Below, piece after piece: positions 1 to 10,090 of a stretch of DNA of 64,000 bases. Position numbers and translations under genes: made by a program. This DNA is from Halodesulfurarchaeum sp. HSR-GB (GTDB lineage: Archaea; Halobacteriota; Halobacteria; Halobacteriales; Halobacteriaceae): assembly GCF_031432215.1 (NCBI RefSeq), contig NZ_JAVKGN010000001.1, forward strand, positions 434,001 through 498,000. The letters are read 5' to 3'. The notes beneath the pieces were generated by a model. It was not told where the DNA came from. It was given only the letters and a program-made list of their open reading frames with translations, and did no database searches. Position 1 is the first letter of the stretch. Every line of letters begins with the position of its first letter.

Positions 1-425
1 CCCAGCGCTAGATCCTCGGGCGCGCCGTCGTAGCGCACGTACCGGCGAGGTCGAAGCCACCGCCCGTGGAAGTGGCTGTAGACGGCCCGCTGGGAGCGAC
101 CCCGCCAGGGCCGGAGTTCGAGTCCACCGCCCGCGGCGTCCATGATCGAGTGGGCCGCCGCGGCGAGGAGGAACAGCGCCACCGCCCAGGCGGCCGGGGT
201 AGCGAGCAAAACTGCGAGTAGAACCGCTGGCACCGCCGCTATACTGAAGTAGACCGGATAGTGCAACGTCCGGCGGTGGCCGGCGTACAGGTCCAGGTCG
301 GGAAACACGCCGCCGGCGGCCGCGGCGACGATTCCCAGAAGCGTGATCTCGGGAACCGCCACGGCGGCCGCCGCTGCGATCGCGATTCCCACGAGCGCGT
401 GGGTGGTCGCCATCATCGTGACCAT
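1..425 (-). CDS. Partial YdjM-like membrane-bound metal-dependent hydrolase
   Basis: The 3' end lies beyond the window; about 141 N-terminal residues are visible. The protein opens with a hydrophobic stretch containing THALVG, then FPDLDLYAGH, HRRTLHYP and HSIMDAAGGG, the His/Asp pattern of YdjM/LexA-regulated inner-membrane hydrolases. Several Ala/Val/Leu-rich segments look like membrane spans. Three in-frame ATGs occur at 425, 416 and 413, so the exact start is uncertain. It is divergent from the next gene. The substrate is unknown. Confidence 0.75.
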   Translation of the reverse strand, partial: MVTMMATTHALVGIAIAAAAAVAVPEITLLGIVAAAAGGVFPDLDLYAGHRRTLHYPVYFSIAAVPAVLLAVLLATPAAWAVALFLLAAAAHSIMDAAGGGLELRPWRGRSQRAVYSHFHGRWLRPRRYVRYDGAPEDLAL

Positions 426-512
426 CCTACAGCGCGAGCGGGTATATGACTGTCGCCTGTTCGAGGTCAGAATGGCGAGTTATAGGCCCCCGGGTCCTAC
501 GGGGCCCTAGCC

Positions 513-1115
513 GTGCTCCTCACGGGACTGATCCGTACCATCCAGGTGGCGATCGGCCTAGTCGTCGCCTACGGGACACTCACAGGAGACCTCGTAGTCG
601 TCGTCAACGGGGTCCTCGGGCTCGGGACGACGTTCCTTCCAGCGGGCCTGGAGCGGGCCTACGGGGTCTCCTTCCCGACCACGGTCGTCCTCTGGGTCGC
701 CGTCGCGGTCCTCCTCCACACCCTCGGCATGGCGGGCCCGTACACCACGGTCTGGTGGTGGGACCACCTCACCCACACCCTCTCGGCGACGCTGGTAGCG
801 AGTGTGGGCTATGCCTTCGCCCGTGCCTTCGAGGAGCATGCCCCGGGAATCACACTCCCTGCGGACTTCCTCTTCGTGTACGTGGTTCTTTTCACGATGG
901 CCGCGGGGGTGCTCTGGGAGGTCCTGGAGTTCGTGGGGCGACTGCTCGCAAGCTGGCTCGGCCACCAGCCCTTGCTCGTCCAGTACGGGCTCCAGGACAC
1001 GATCCTCGACCTGCTCTTTGACGCCGTGGGCGCGGTCGTCGTGGGCGTGTTGAGCCGCGGCCGGGTCGACTGGCGCGAGACACCGATTCGGGAGCTCGTG
1101 AAACGCACGCGCTAG
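513..1115 (+). CDS. Multi-spanning membrane protein, function unknown
   Basis: A 200-residue protein with a GTG start and about five predicted membrane segments. The conserved-looking stretch WWWDHLTHTLSATL (roughly 88-101) and the later WEVLEFVG and LQDTILDLLFDAVGA resemble small membrane proteins of the YjdF/DUF2238 type, in which a membrane-embedded His/Asp motif and a WE motif recur; this is a resemblance only. The C-terminus is charged. No operon partner is evident; pgi follows 43 bases later with its own TATA-like box. Confidence 0.6.
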   Translation: MLLTGLIRTIQVAIGLVVAYGTLTGDLVVVVNGVLGLGTTFLPAGLERAYGVSFPTTVVLWVAVAVLLHTLGMAGPYTTVWWWDHLTHTLSATLVASVGYAFARAFEEHAPGITLPADFLFVYVVLFTMAAGVLWEVLEFVGRLLASWLGHQPLLVQYGLQDTILDLLFDAVGAVVVGVLSRGRVDWRETPIRELVKRTR

Positions 1116-1131
1116 GGAGAACCGGAAAACG

Positions 1132-1138
1132 CCTTAGG
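1132..1138 (+). promoter_or_regulatory. Probable TATA element of pgi
   Basis: A CCTTAGG block lies about 24 bases before the pgi ATG at 1159, the usual place for the archaeal TATA box of a leaderless haloarchaeal transcript. It is a weak match to the consensus. Confidence 0.35.
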
Positions 1139-1158
1139 CCCGCGGTCCACCCGACGGT

Positions 1159-2454
1159 ATGGAAGTGACCATCGAGAGCGCGCTGGCCGAACACAGCCCC
1201 ATCGGCGTTCCACGGGCGACTCTGGAGGAACTCGACGGGGCGGTGCGTTCGGCGGCCGATCGCATCGCGACCGGCCGGGAGCAGGACGAACACGGGTACG
1301 CAGCCCTGAACCTCCCCGAAGAGACGGACCCGGAACCGATCGAGGCCGCCGTCGAGTCGGTCACACCGGCGGAGAACTGGCTGACGATCGGAATCGGCGG
1401 GAGCGCATTGGGCGCGGCGACGATCACCGAGGCCCTGGACGGCGACGGGGAGACCTACTACCTCGACAACGTCGACCCCGCCGACATCGCGGCTTTGCTC
1501 GCGGATATTGACCTCTCCGAGACCGCGATGAACGTCGTCTCCCGATCCGGGACGACCGCCGAGACCCTCGCGAACTTCCTCGTCGTCCGGGGAGCCATGG
1601 AGGCGGCGGGCGTGGACTGGACCGAGCGAACCGTAATCACCACCGGCGAGTCGGGGCCACTCGCGACCCTCGCCGACCGCCACGACCTCCCCACGCTTAC
1701 CGTCCCGGATGGGGTCCCCGGACGCTTCTCCGCGCTCTCAGCGGTCGGGCTGGCCGCCGCGGCCTTTCAGGGGCTAGATCTCGAGGCCATCCTGGCGGGT
1801 GGCCGCCGGGCCGAAGCGAGTCTCGCGGACTCGCTCTTCGAGTCGCCGGCTTACGCCTACGGCGCGACGATGTACGCCCTCGAAGCGCAGGGCGCGAACG
1901 TCGCGGCGATGATGCCCTACGCCGAATCCCTGGAGGCCTTCGCGGAGTGGTTCGCCCAGCTCTGGGCCGAGAGCCTGGGCAAGGACGGCCGCGGGCAAAC
2001 CCCAGCACGGGCCCTCGGCGCGACCGACCAGCACTCTCAACTCCAGCTCTACCGCGCCGGGCCGAAGGACAAGGTCGTCACGCTCGTGCGCCCACGCGAA
2101 CGGCCCTCCGTCCCGATTCCGGAGACCAGTCAGGAAGCCATCGACTATCTGGGCGGCAGCGACCTCCGGGCCCTGATCGATGCGGAGTTCGACGCGACCG
2201 AGGCCAGCCTCCGGAAGGCCGGCGTGCCGGCCATCCGGATCGAGATCGACGCGCTCGACGCGACCGGGATCGGCGAACTGCTCTACACGATGGAGGCGGC
2301 GTGTATCATGGCCGGCGAACTCGCCGGCGTGGACACGTTCACACAACCCGCCGTCGAGTGGGGCAAGGACACCGCCCGAGCGCTCCTGCGCGGCGAGCAA
2401 AGCCTCGAAACGATGGACGGGCTCTCGGTTCGCTCCGGGCCCGAGTCTCAGTAA
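1159..2454 (+). CDS. pgi: Glucose-6-phosphate isomerase
   Basis: Interconverts glucose-6-phosphate and fructose-6-phosphate in the cytoplasm. The 431-residue length fits the shorter archaeal/bacterial form. SIS-type sugar-phosphate-binding signatures are visible: GIGGSALGA near residues 78-86, SRSGTTAET near 130, and the AVEWGK signature near the C-terminus. A TATA-like element sits about 24 bases upstream of the ATG. Three bases separate it from the following protease gene, suggesting co-transcription. Confidence 0.95.
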   Translation: MEVTIESALAEHSPIGVPRATLEELDGAVRSAADRIATGREQDEHGYAALNLPEETDPEPIEAAVESVTPAENWLTIGIGGSALGAATITEALDGDGETYYLDNVDPADIAALLADIDLSETAMNVVSRSGTTAETLANFLVVRGAMEAAGVDWTERTVITTGESGPLATLADRHDLPTLTVPDGVPGRFSALSAVGLAAAAFQGLDLEAILAGGRRAEASLADSLFESPAYAYGATMYALEAQGANVAAMMPYAESLEAFAEWFAQLWAESLGKDGRGQTPARALGATDQHSQLQLYRAGPKDKVVTLVRPRERPSVPIPETSQEAIDYLGGSDLRALIDAEFDATEASLRKAGVPAIRIEIDALDATGIGELLYTMEAACIMAGELAGVDTFTQPAVEWGKDTARALLRGEQSLETMDGLSVRSGPESQ

Positions 2455-2457
2455 CCA

Positions 2458-3543
2458 ATGAGCCGGGATCGCGGAGGCTTCGCGCCTGCCGTCGGGTTCG
2501 TCCTGGGTGGACTCGGCCTGGGAACGGGCTTTCTCCGGTGGACGGAGCTCGTGGCCGTCGGACCGGTAGAAAGCCTGCCAGGGGTACTCTTCGGCCTGCT
2601 CGCGCTCGCGGGCTTCGCGGCGCGACGCTACGGGGCCACCGATCGCCGGTGGAGTCTGCTCGCGGGCGTCGGCGCTGGTGGGCTGGCAACCGCCGCCGGG
2701 GTCGCGACGCTTCACCCATCGGCGATGGCCGACCCGGGGGTCGGACTCGGGGTGCCAGTCGCGTTCGTCGTCGGCGTGCTGGGAGTTGGCATTGCCTACG
2801 CCGACTCCCTGGGACAGGATCGAGCACACATTTTGGTTCGCAGCCACGCCACCTCGACGGCGTTGTTCATCGGACTCACTGGCTTGCTCGTTGGCTTTGC
2901 CTTCTCGACGGTGGCCGTACTGGCACTGTTCCCCGGTGGCTCCATCGCCAGCAACGGGGTCGCGACCGCGGCGTTCAGCGTCGGGCTGGGAGTGGTCGCC
3001 GTGGGCTATGTCATTCGGACCGGTCGGGGCTGGGACTTCTTCGACGTGGCCTGGCCGACCCGACGGGGCTGGCTCTACGTGATCGGGGGCACGATCGCGA
3101 TGTTCGTGATCCTGGGCGTCTCGGGCTGGCTCGCGGAGCTCGTGGGCGTTCCATCCGTCGAACACGGACTCATCGAGCAGGCCCGGGAAGACCCGGTGAT
3201 CCTGCTCGCGTTCATCCCGCTCTCGTGGCTCGCGATCGGGCCGGGCGAGGAGCTACTCTCCCGGAACGTCGTCCAGAAACACCTCTACGACGCGTTTTCC
3301 CGCCGTTCGGCAGTGATCGTGGCGACGGTCGTCTTCACCGTGATCCACCTGCCCGCCTACGCGACTGGCCCGCCGCCCGCGATCTTCGCGACGCTCTTGC
3401 GGCTGTTCGGGATCTCACTGGTCCTGGGGATCGTCTACGAACGAACGGAGAACGTCGTGGTACCGGCACTGGTCCATGGCACCTACGACGCCATCCAGTT
3501 CGGCCTCGCCTACGTGGCGATCACCGCCGGCGTGCTGGGCTAG
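2458..3543 (+). CDS. CPBP family intramembrane glutamic protease
   Basis: A 361-residue polytopic membrane protein of the CPBP/CAAX-protease (Rce1-like) family. The catalytic motifs are present: GEELLSR with the EE pair near 264, an FTVIHLP histidine near 296, and VPALVHGTYDA with a histidine near 341. About eight hydrophobic segments are visible. It follows pgi after three bases and its stop codon overlaps the 3' end of the convergent nob1 gene by four bases. The natural substrate is unknown. Confidence 0.88.
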   Translation: MSRDRGGFAPAVGFVLGGLGLGTGFLRWTELVAVGPVESLPGVLFGLLALAGFAARRYGATDRRWSLLAGVGAGGLATAAGVATLHPSAMADPGVGLGVPVAFVVGVLGVGIAYADSLGQDRAHILVRSHATSTALFIGLTGLLVGFAFSTVAVLALFPGGSIASNGVATAAFSVGLGVVAVGYVIRTGRGWDFFDVAWPTRRGWLYVIGGTIAMFVILGVSGWLAELVGVPSVEHGLIEQAREDPVILLAFIPLSWLAIGPGEELLSRNVVQKHLYDAFSRRSAVIVATVVFTVIHLPAYATGPPPAIFATLLRLFGISLVLGIVYERTENVVVPALVHGTYDAIQFGLAYVAITAGVLG

Positions 3544-3998
3544 TTCGGGTTCTTGCGGGCCAGATCGGCCCCACAGATCGGACAGCGGTCGTGTTTTTCG
3601 TCGAACTCCTTTCCACAGCCCTGACACTGCCACAGCCAGTCCCGCTGTTCGGTGATTCCCTCCTGGGCGATGACCTCGATGGCCACGTCGAGTGATTCGG
3701 CGACGTTCTGGATGGCATAATCGTCGGTCACCAGGGTCCCGTCGAGTTCGAAGGCCGCAGCGAGCAGGCGCAGGTCGGTCTCGGAGAGGGTGTCCAGGTC
3801 GCCGGTGGACTCGGCGGCGCGTTTGACCCGATCGAGCACGTCGGCGTCGGGAATGTGGACGTGCATCCCCGCCCCCTCCATCGCGTCGTAGCGATACCCG
3901 GCCCCATCGACCAGTTCCTCTCTGACTGCGGGGATGGTCGCGACGGGCTCCTCCGTGTCGAACTCCTCGATGAACGCCGACGCGTCGAGGACGTACAT
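3540..3998 (-). CDS. nob1: Archaeal Nob1 rRNA endonuclease (PIN domain plus zinc ribbon)
   Basis: Nob1 cleaves the 3' end of pre-16S rRNA at site D during small-subunit maturation. This 152-residue protein has an N-terminal PIN domain starting YVLDASAFIEE (Asp5 and acidic residues near 75 and 92 are the likely metal ligands) and a C-terminal zinc ribbon with Cys125, Cys128, Cys139 and Cys142. It starts directly after the stop of the PRC-barrel gene, so the two are probably translated from one message. Confidence 0.92.
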   Translation of the reverse strand: MYVLDASAFIEEFDTEEPVATIPAVREELVDGAGYRYDAMEGAGMHVHIPDADVLDRVKRAAESTGDLDTLSETDLRLLAAAFELDGTLVTDDYAIQNVAESLDVAIEVIAQEGITEQRDWLWQCQGCGKEFDEKHDRCPICGADLARKNPN

Positions 3999-4241
3999 CT
4001 ACCGGTCGACGACGATGTAGTCTTTGACCGCCTGCACCCGGGCAACCGGGATCTGGAAGCGGCCCGACTCGTCCTGCGGGAAGTCGACGTGGGCCGAGCC
4101 CTCCTCCAGGGGTTCGACCAGGAGGTTCTCGATCCGGCCCGATTCCAGATCCATCGTGACGTTGTACAGTTTTCCGAGTTCGGTGCCGTCGGCCCCCATT
4201 ACCGACTTGCCGGAGAGGGTCTCAGCGAGCATATCGGCCAT
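3999..4241 (-). CDS. PRC-barrel domain protein
   Basis: An 80-residue PRC-barrel protein (MADMLAETLSGKSVMGADG opening) made of alternating short beta strands. PRC barrels occur in the ribosome-maturation factor RimM; a small stand-alone archaeal version next to nob1 suggests a role in ribosome assembly, which is inference. I start at the ATG at 4241, because a TATA-like box at 4266-4272 lies about 28 bases upstream; a longer reading to 4397 would run into the divergent infB gene. Confidence 0.82.
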   Translation of the reverse strand: MADMLAETLSGKSVMGADGTELGKLYNVTMDLESGRIENLLVEPLEEGSAHVDFPQDESGRFQIPVARVQAVKDYIVVDR

Positions 4242-4265
4242 ACGCCATCGGACTCGACCCGCGAC

Positions 4266-4272
4266 CTTAAAT
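4266..4272 (-). promoter_or_regulatory. TATA box of the PRC-barrel/nob1 operon
   Basis: Reads ATTTAAG on the minus strand, centred about 28 bases before the ATG at 4241. This spacing implies a leaderless mRNA and supports that start. Confidence 0.55.
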
Positions 4273-4353
4273 GCCGTGGGCTCCCCGGGCCAGGTGACGA
4301 TGCTCTTAACTGCCGCCCGTTGATCTGTAGGAGTAACCGGGTTCTTTACTCGC

Positions 4354-6150
4354 ATGTCGCCTGACCCAGCCCAAACCGACGCGTTTCGAACCCCCATCGT
4401 GGCCGTCCTGGGCCACGTTGATCACGGCAAGACGAGCCTGCTCGACAAGATTCGGGGCTCGGCCGTGATCGAGGGCGAATCGGGAGCGATCACCCAGCAC
4501 ATCGGCGCGACCGCAGTCCCCCTCGAGGTGGTCTCGAAGATCGCCGGCGACCTGGTGGACCCCGAGGAGTTCGACCTGCCGGGCCTGCTCTTTATCGACA
4601 CGCCGGGCCATCACGCCTTCACCACGCTGCGGGCCCGCGGCGGGGCGCTGGCGGACATCGCCATCCTCGTCGTGGACGTGACCGACGGCTTCCAGCCACA
4701 GACCCACGAGGCGGTCTCGATTTTGCAGGACAGCGAGACGCCCTTCGTCGTCGCCGCCAACAAGGTCGATACGATTCCCGGCTGGAACCCCACCGCCGAC
4801 GCCCCGATCCGGGCGAGTTACGAGGCCCAGAGCGACCGCGTGCGCGGGGACCTCGACGAACGGCTCTACGAGATCATCGGCGACCTCTCGGATGCGGGCT
4901 TCTCCGCGGACTTCTACTGGCGGGTGAAAAACTTCCGACAGAACGTGGGCGTGATTCCGGTGAGCGCGGAGACCGGCGAGGGCGTCCCGGACCTGCTGGC
5001 GGTCCTGATGGGGCTCTCCCAGCGCTACATGGGCGAGGAGATGGAGGTCGACATCGCGGGCCCCGGTGCGGGCACCGTCCTCGAAGTCACCGACGAGCGG
5101 GGCTTTGGCTCCACGCTGGACGTGATCCTGTACGACGGCACGATCGAGGAGGGCGACGAAATCGTCGTCGGCGGGACCCAGGGGCCGATCGTCACGACCG
5201 TCAGAGCGTTGCTCCGGCCACGTGATCTGGCGGAGATCCGCACCGAGAAGCGCTTCGAGCAGGTCGAGTCGGTCTCGGCCGCGATGGGGCTGAAGATCGC
5301 CGCGCCGGATCTCAAGGAGGCCCTCTCCGGCGCCCCAGTCCGGGTCGTCGGGGACCGGGAGACCGAGGCCGTCGTCGAAGCCGTCCGGGAGGAACTCGCG
5401 GAGGTGGCCGTGACCACCGAGGAAGAAGGCATCGTCGTCAAGGCCGACACCCTGGGGAGTCTGGAGGCCATCGCCAACTCGCTGCGCGAGGCAGAGATTC
5501 CGATCCTCCGGGCCGAAGTCGGGGACATCGCGCCCCGGGACGTGAGCGTGGCCTCGACGGCCGACGAGGACACCCACCAGGCGATCCTGGGGTTCAACGT
5601 CGACGTGCACGACGACGCCGCGGATTTGGCCGCCGAGTCGGACGTCCGACTGTTCGTGGACGACGTGATCTATCAGCTCATCGAGGACTACGAGGCGTAC
5701 GTCGAGAACATCCACCGACAGCAACGCGAGGCCGTCTTCGAGAACGTCGTCCGGCCCGCCCGCTTTCGGATCCTCCGGGATCACGTCTTCCGGCAGTCCG
5801 GGCCCGCCGTGGTCGGCGTGGAGGTCGCGACGGGCACCCTGGGACGGAACGTTCCCGTTGGCTACTTCGAGAACGGCGAGTTCGAGCGCGTGGGCGTCCT
5901 CAAGACGATCCAGGACGAGGGCGAAGATCTGGATGAGCTCCGGGCCGGAGAGCGCGCCGCGGTCTCGATCGACGGCCCGACGGTGGGGCGGGACATCGAG
6001 GAAGAAGACGTGCTCTGGGTCGACCTCCCCGAGAATCACGCCAAAGTGCTCGAACAGGAACTCCGCGAGGACTTGCCGGCCGACGAGCGGGAGGCGCTCG
6101 CCCAGTTCCTGGAGACCCGGCGCGAGCGCGAGCCATTCTGGGGGAAGTAG
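4354..6150 (+). CDS. infB: Translation initiation factor aIF5B (IF-2 family)
   Basis: A GTPase that promotes subunit joining and initiator tRNA positioning. The 598 residues match the archaeal form, which lacks the long N-terminal extension of eukaryotic eIF5B. G1 is GHVDHGKT (20-27), G3 is DTPGHH near 82, G4 is NKVD near 136, and SAETGEG follows as the G5-like loop. Domains II to IV follow, with the C-terminal part rich in acidic residues. It is divergent from the PRC-barrel gene. Confidence 0.97.
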   Translation: MSPDPAQTDAFRTPIVAVLGHVDHGKTSLLDKIRGSAVIEGESGAITQHIGATAVPLEVVSKIAGDLVDPEEFDLPGLLFIDTPGHHAFTTLRARGGALADIAILVVDVTDGFQPQTHEAVSILQDSETPFVVAANKVDTIPGWNPTADAPIRASYEAQSDRVRGDLDERLYEIIGDLSDAGFSADFYWRVKNFRQNVGVIPVSAETGEGVPDLLAVLMGLSQRYMGEEMEVDIAGPGAGTVLEVTDERGFGSTLDVILYDGTIEEGDEIVVGGTQGPIVTTVRALLRPRDLAEIRTEKRFEQVESVSAAMGLKIAAPDLKEALSGAPVRVVGDRETEAVVEAVREELAEVAVTTEEEGIVVKADTLGSLEAIANSLREAEIPILRAEVGDIAPRDVSVASTADEDTHQAILGFNVDVHDDAADLAAESDVRLFVDDVIYQLIEDYEAYVENIHRQQREAVFENVVRPARFRILRDHVFRQSGPAVVGVEVATGTLGRNVPVGYFENGEFERVGVLKTIQDEGEDLDELRAGERAAVSIDGPTVGRDIEEEDVLWVDLPENHAKVLEQELREDLPADEREALAQFLETRREREPFWGK

Positions 6151-6217
6151 GTCGTTACCCACCACACACAGTCGTTTTCGAAACCAGCGCCGAGAGTGAG
6201 CGCCGCCGCCCGCCGGA

Positions 6218-6235
6218 CCTTATATGAATATAAGG
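6218..6235. promoter_or_regulatory. AT-rich 18-base near-perfect palindrome
   Basis: CCTTATATGAATATAAGG has 8-base arms around a 2-base centre. It lies 38 bases before the start of the small zinc-ribbon gene and overlaps the area where a TATA/BRE region would be expected, so it may be an operator or a symmetric core promoter. No factor can be assigned. Confidence 0.45.
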
Positions 6236-6260
6236 TTCTAATATTGTTTCAATTGGTATC

Positions 6261-6265
6261 AGGAG
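6261..6265 (+). promoter_or_regulatory. Shine-Dalgarno site of the small zinc-ribbon gene
   Basis: AGGAG is spaced seven bases from the ATG at 6273. It decides the start of this 55-residue gene and implies a leadered transcript. Confidence 0.6.
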
Positions 6266-6272
6266 AACCCTT

Positions 6273-6440
6273 ATGTGCACAACCATGAACGATAGGGATG
6301 TGATGCAACACACCACGGAATTCCACCAGATCCGGGAGTGTCCCAACTGCAACAGCTACTGGCGACGAACCGGCCGCCACGCGGTCGGTCTGGTCGACTA
6401 CAAGCAAGACGACACCTGCCCGACGTGCCAGGCGAGTTAA
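6273..6440 (+). CDS. Small zinc-ribbon protein (55 aa)
   Basis: A short gene of 55 codons. It encodes two CxxC knuckles, CPNCNSYWRR near residues 23-32 and CPTC near 49-52, typical of stand-alone haloarchaeal zinc-ribbon microproteins. I chose the ATG at 6273 because AGGAG (6261-6265) precedes it by seven bases, a good Shine-Dalgarno match that is unusual in this mostly leaderless genome; an in-frame ATG at 6285 is the alternative. Function unknown; nucleic-acid or protein binding is plausible. Confidence 0.7.
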   Translation: MCTTMNDRDVMQHTTEFHQIRECPNCNSYWRRTGRHAVGLVDYKQDDTCPTCQAS

Positions 6441-6515
6441 TACGAGAACGGCTGCGGTCTCAGGTTCCTCGGGACAACTCGGGTTTTTCGAACGGTGGCG
6501 GCGTTTTCAAGTGAG

Positions 6516-6881
6516 TTATCGAGCCATCGGCGGCACGTCGTCACCGATCGCCTGCTTGACCTGCAGCGCCGCGCTCGCGGCCAGGCCGCGGGCGACCTCG
6601 TCGACGTCCTCGACGGGGATGAGGTCCTCCTCGCTCTCCATGTCGGGCGTGAAGCCGGCGCTCACGGGGTTGCCGACCGGGGGCCGGACCGAGATGGTGA
6701 CCTGGGGCCCCGAGTTCGACTGGCCAACACGGGAGCCGACCTGGTAGTCATCGGGCAGAAAGCGACGGGTCGCCCGCTCTACGTCGGAGACGCCCTCCTG
6801 GAGGGCGCGCCGCGCCGCGGGAGAGAGTTCCGGAACCTCCTCGTCGCCCGGACGGCCCGCGTACGGCGTATTTCCATACAT
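6516..6881 (-). CDS. Conserved haloarchaeal protein of unknown function
   Basis: A 121-residue acidic protein beginning MYGNTPYAG, with no membrane segment and no cysteine. I believe it belongs to one of the haloarchaeal DUF58xx families (possibly DUF5811) but cannot verify that here. It is the last of three same-strand genes after pan and pdaD, with gaps of about 50 bases, so it may share their transcript. Confidence 0.7.
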   Translation of the reverse strand: MYGNTPYAGRPGDEEVPELSPAARRALQEGVSDVERATRRFLPDDYQVGSRVGQSNSGPQVTISVRPPVGNPVSAGFTPDMESEEDLIPVEDVDEVARGLAASAALQVKQAIGDDVPPMAR

Positions 6882-6929
6882 TACCCACGCATAGCCGGGC
6901 GGGCTGGGTAAACACTTCGGTCCCAGCAG

Positions 6930-7403
6930 TCAGAGAATCGGCTCGGCGGTCCCGTAGGCCGCGATGACGACGCTTGCGGCGTATTCACCGCTCTCGGCTT
7001 CGATGCTCGTCGTCTCGACCGCCGGGCCGTCCATCTCCCAGTCGCGCAGGTCCTGGCCCGCCGCGATCCCCTCTCGTACCCGGGCCTCGACCGTGGCGCG
7101 GTCGGTCGGGCCGGCCGACTCGTAGAACAGTCCCGGACCGTCGCCGGTCGTCCAGGCGAGGCCCGCCGAGGCGACCCCCGGCCCGGCGACGGTCGTGGCA
7201 GCCTCCACGACGGTCAGCCGATGCCCGATCGGCCCCAGATCCGGGGCCGTCCCGACTCGCGAGACCGTGGCGTCCGCCGGAATGACCGAGGAGACCGCGA
7301 CGAGGTTGTAGTTGTGCACGTTCGCCGCGGCCAGCGCGGCGTCGTACGCGGCGGTCTCCGTGGGGCCGCGGCCGGTCCCCCAGACGATTCTGATCTGGCC
7401 CAT
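6930..7403 (-). CDS. pdaD: Pyruvoyl-dependent arginine decarboxylase
   Basis: Makes agmatine from arginine, the first step of archaeal polyamine and agmatidine supply. At 157 residues it is the usual size. The proenzyme self-cleavage site is visible as VAVSSVIPADA near residues 36-46; the second serine should become the pyruvoyl group. GIGHRL-like and VIAAYGTAE segments fit the family. The gene lies 47 bases downstream of pan. Confidence 0.9.
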   Translation of the reverse strand: MGQIRIVWGTGRGPTETAAYDAALAAANVHNYNLVAVSSVIPADATVSRVGTAPDLGPIGHRLTVVEAATTVAGPGVASAGLAWTTGDGPGLFYESAGPTDRATVEARVREGIAAGQDLRDWEMDGPAVETTSIEAESGEYAASVVIAAYGTAEPIL

Positions 7404-7449
7404 CGACTCGGAGAAGGCAGGTCCCGAATTAATCCGTGTCGGTTGCGAG

Positions 7450-8679
<1,230 letters not shown>

Positions 8680-8741
8680 TTTGGCGTGAGTACGGTCCGG
8701 ATAATCAAGTCCCTTTGGGTCCACGGGGTATCCTCCGCTCC

Positions 8742-9986
8742 TCAACCGTCCGCTTGCTCCTCGGTGTCAGGCTCGACCGGTTCCTCGGGCACCTCGAAGA
8801 CATCCGCGACGGTTCGGAGGGTCTCGTAGTCCTCCGCGACCGCCGCCTGTTTGATCGACCGGGTCGGCGTCGAGAGCAGCTTGTTGACCAGGGCCGAGCC
8901 CAGGTCGTCCAAAATCTCCCGTTCTCGCTCCGTGAGCCCGCCGTTCTGGTCCAACCGATTCTGCGCCCGGTTGACCTCCGCCTGGCGCAACTCCTCGGCC
9001 CGGTCGTAGATCGTCGAGAGCATCTCGTCGGCCTCGCGTTTCTTCAGATCGCGTTTCAGGGCCTCCATCTCGGTGTCGACGATCCGCTCGGCCTCGGTGG
9101 CCGCCTCGGTCCGGGTCGCCATCGCGCTATCGACGATCGAACCGATGTCGTCGATGTCAAAGAGCGTCACCGAGTCCAGGTCCCGTGCCGGGTCGGCGAC
9201 GTCGGGAGGATTCGCCAGGTCCAGTACGGTCACGTTCGTCTCGTCGAAGGTCGCCTCGTCGAGAATCGGGTGCGGGGCGTCGGTCGCGGTCACCACGAGG
9301 TCGACCTTCGAGAGGCTGCCGTGAATCGCCTCGAAACAGATGGGCGTGCCAGCCACGCGCTGGGCGAGTTCCTTTGCGGAGTCGTAGGTGCGATTCGTGA
9401 TCAACAGTTCGGCCCCGCGGTCCGCAAGCGGTTTGGCGACGAGTTTGCCCATCTCCCCGGCCCCGATCACGATCGCCTGCACGCCGTCGAGATCGCCGAG
9501 CTGGCGGCTGGCGAGTTCCGCGGCCGCGGTCCCCATCGAGGGATTGCCCTCGTTGATCCGGGTCTCCGAGCGGACGCGTTTGCCCACCCGGATCGCCTTC
9601 TCGACGATCGGCCCGAGCGTGCCGTCCAGATGGGAGAGTCCGTCCTCCTGGGCCCTGGAGACCTGTCCGAGGATCTCGTCCTCGCCGACGACCATGCTCT
9701 CCAGGCCGGCCGCGACCCGCAGGAGGTGCCGGGCGGCTGCCGGACCCGAGAGGCGCTGGATGGTGTCGGCGGGCAACTCGATGTCCTCGACGACCGCCTC
9801 GCGGGCCGTGCTGGATCCCGTGACGTAGTACTCGGCCCGGTTGCAGGTATGCAACACGTAGACTTCCTCCGCCCCGGCGTTTGCCAGCCGGTAGCGGAGT
9901 TGCCCCACGTCCCGCTCCGTCAACCGACGGATCTGGTCGACGGAGGCCCGTTTGTGCGAGACGACTAGGGCGTAGAGATCGTTCAT
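8742..9986 (-). CDS. hemA: Glutamyl-tRNA reductase
   Basis: Reduces Glu-tRNA(Glu) to glutamate-1-semialdehyde with NADPH, the first committed step of tetrapyrrole synthesis. At 414 residues it has the expected length. The catalytic cysteine is Cys48 in HTCNRAEYY, and the NADPH-binding loop reads VIGAGEMGK near 170. Start is the ATG at 9986 rather than the GTG two codons upstream. The region between it and the divergent radical SAM gene holds an AATTTATATC block (10022-10031) that may serve as its TATA box. Haem genes continue on the other side. Confidence 0.95.
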   Translation of the reverse strand: MNDLYALVVSHKRASVDQIRRLTERDVGQLRYRLANAGAEEVYVLHTCNRAEYYVTGSSTAREAVVEDIELPADTIQRLSGPAAARHLLRVAAGLESMVVGEDEILGQVSRAQEDGLSHLDGTLGPIVEKAIRVGKRVRSETRINEGNPSMGTAAAELASRQLGDLDGVQAIVIGAGEMGKLVAKPLADRGAELLITNRTYDSAKELAQRVAGTPICFEAIHGSLSKVDLVVTATDAPHPILDEATFDETNVTVLDLANPPDVADPARDLDSVTLFDIDDIGSIVDSAMATRTEAATEAERIVDTEMEALKRDLKKREADEMLSTIYDRAEELRQAEVNRAQNRLDQNGGLTEREREILDDLGSALVNKLLSTPTRSIKQAAVAEDYETLRTVADVFEVPEEPVEPDTEEQADG

Positions 9987-10061
9987 CGTCACTGATTCTG
10001 TGTAGTTCTAGTCGGGCGGGGCGATATAAATTCGCGGCTCTTGGTCCGCGGAGAACTGGGC

Positions 10062-10068
10062 TTTTATC
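10062..10068 (+). promoter_or_regulatory. TATA box of the radical SAM gene
   Basis: TTTTATC is centred about 26 bases before the ATG at 10091, indicating a leaderless transcript and supporting that start over a longer reading. Confidence 0.5.
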
Positions 10069-10090
10069 CGTCGCTCCCCTATCCCCGCCA

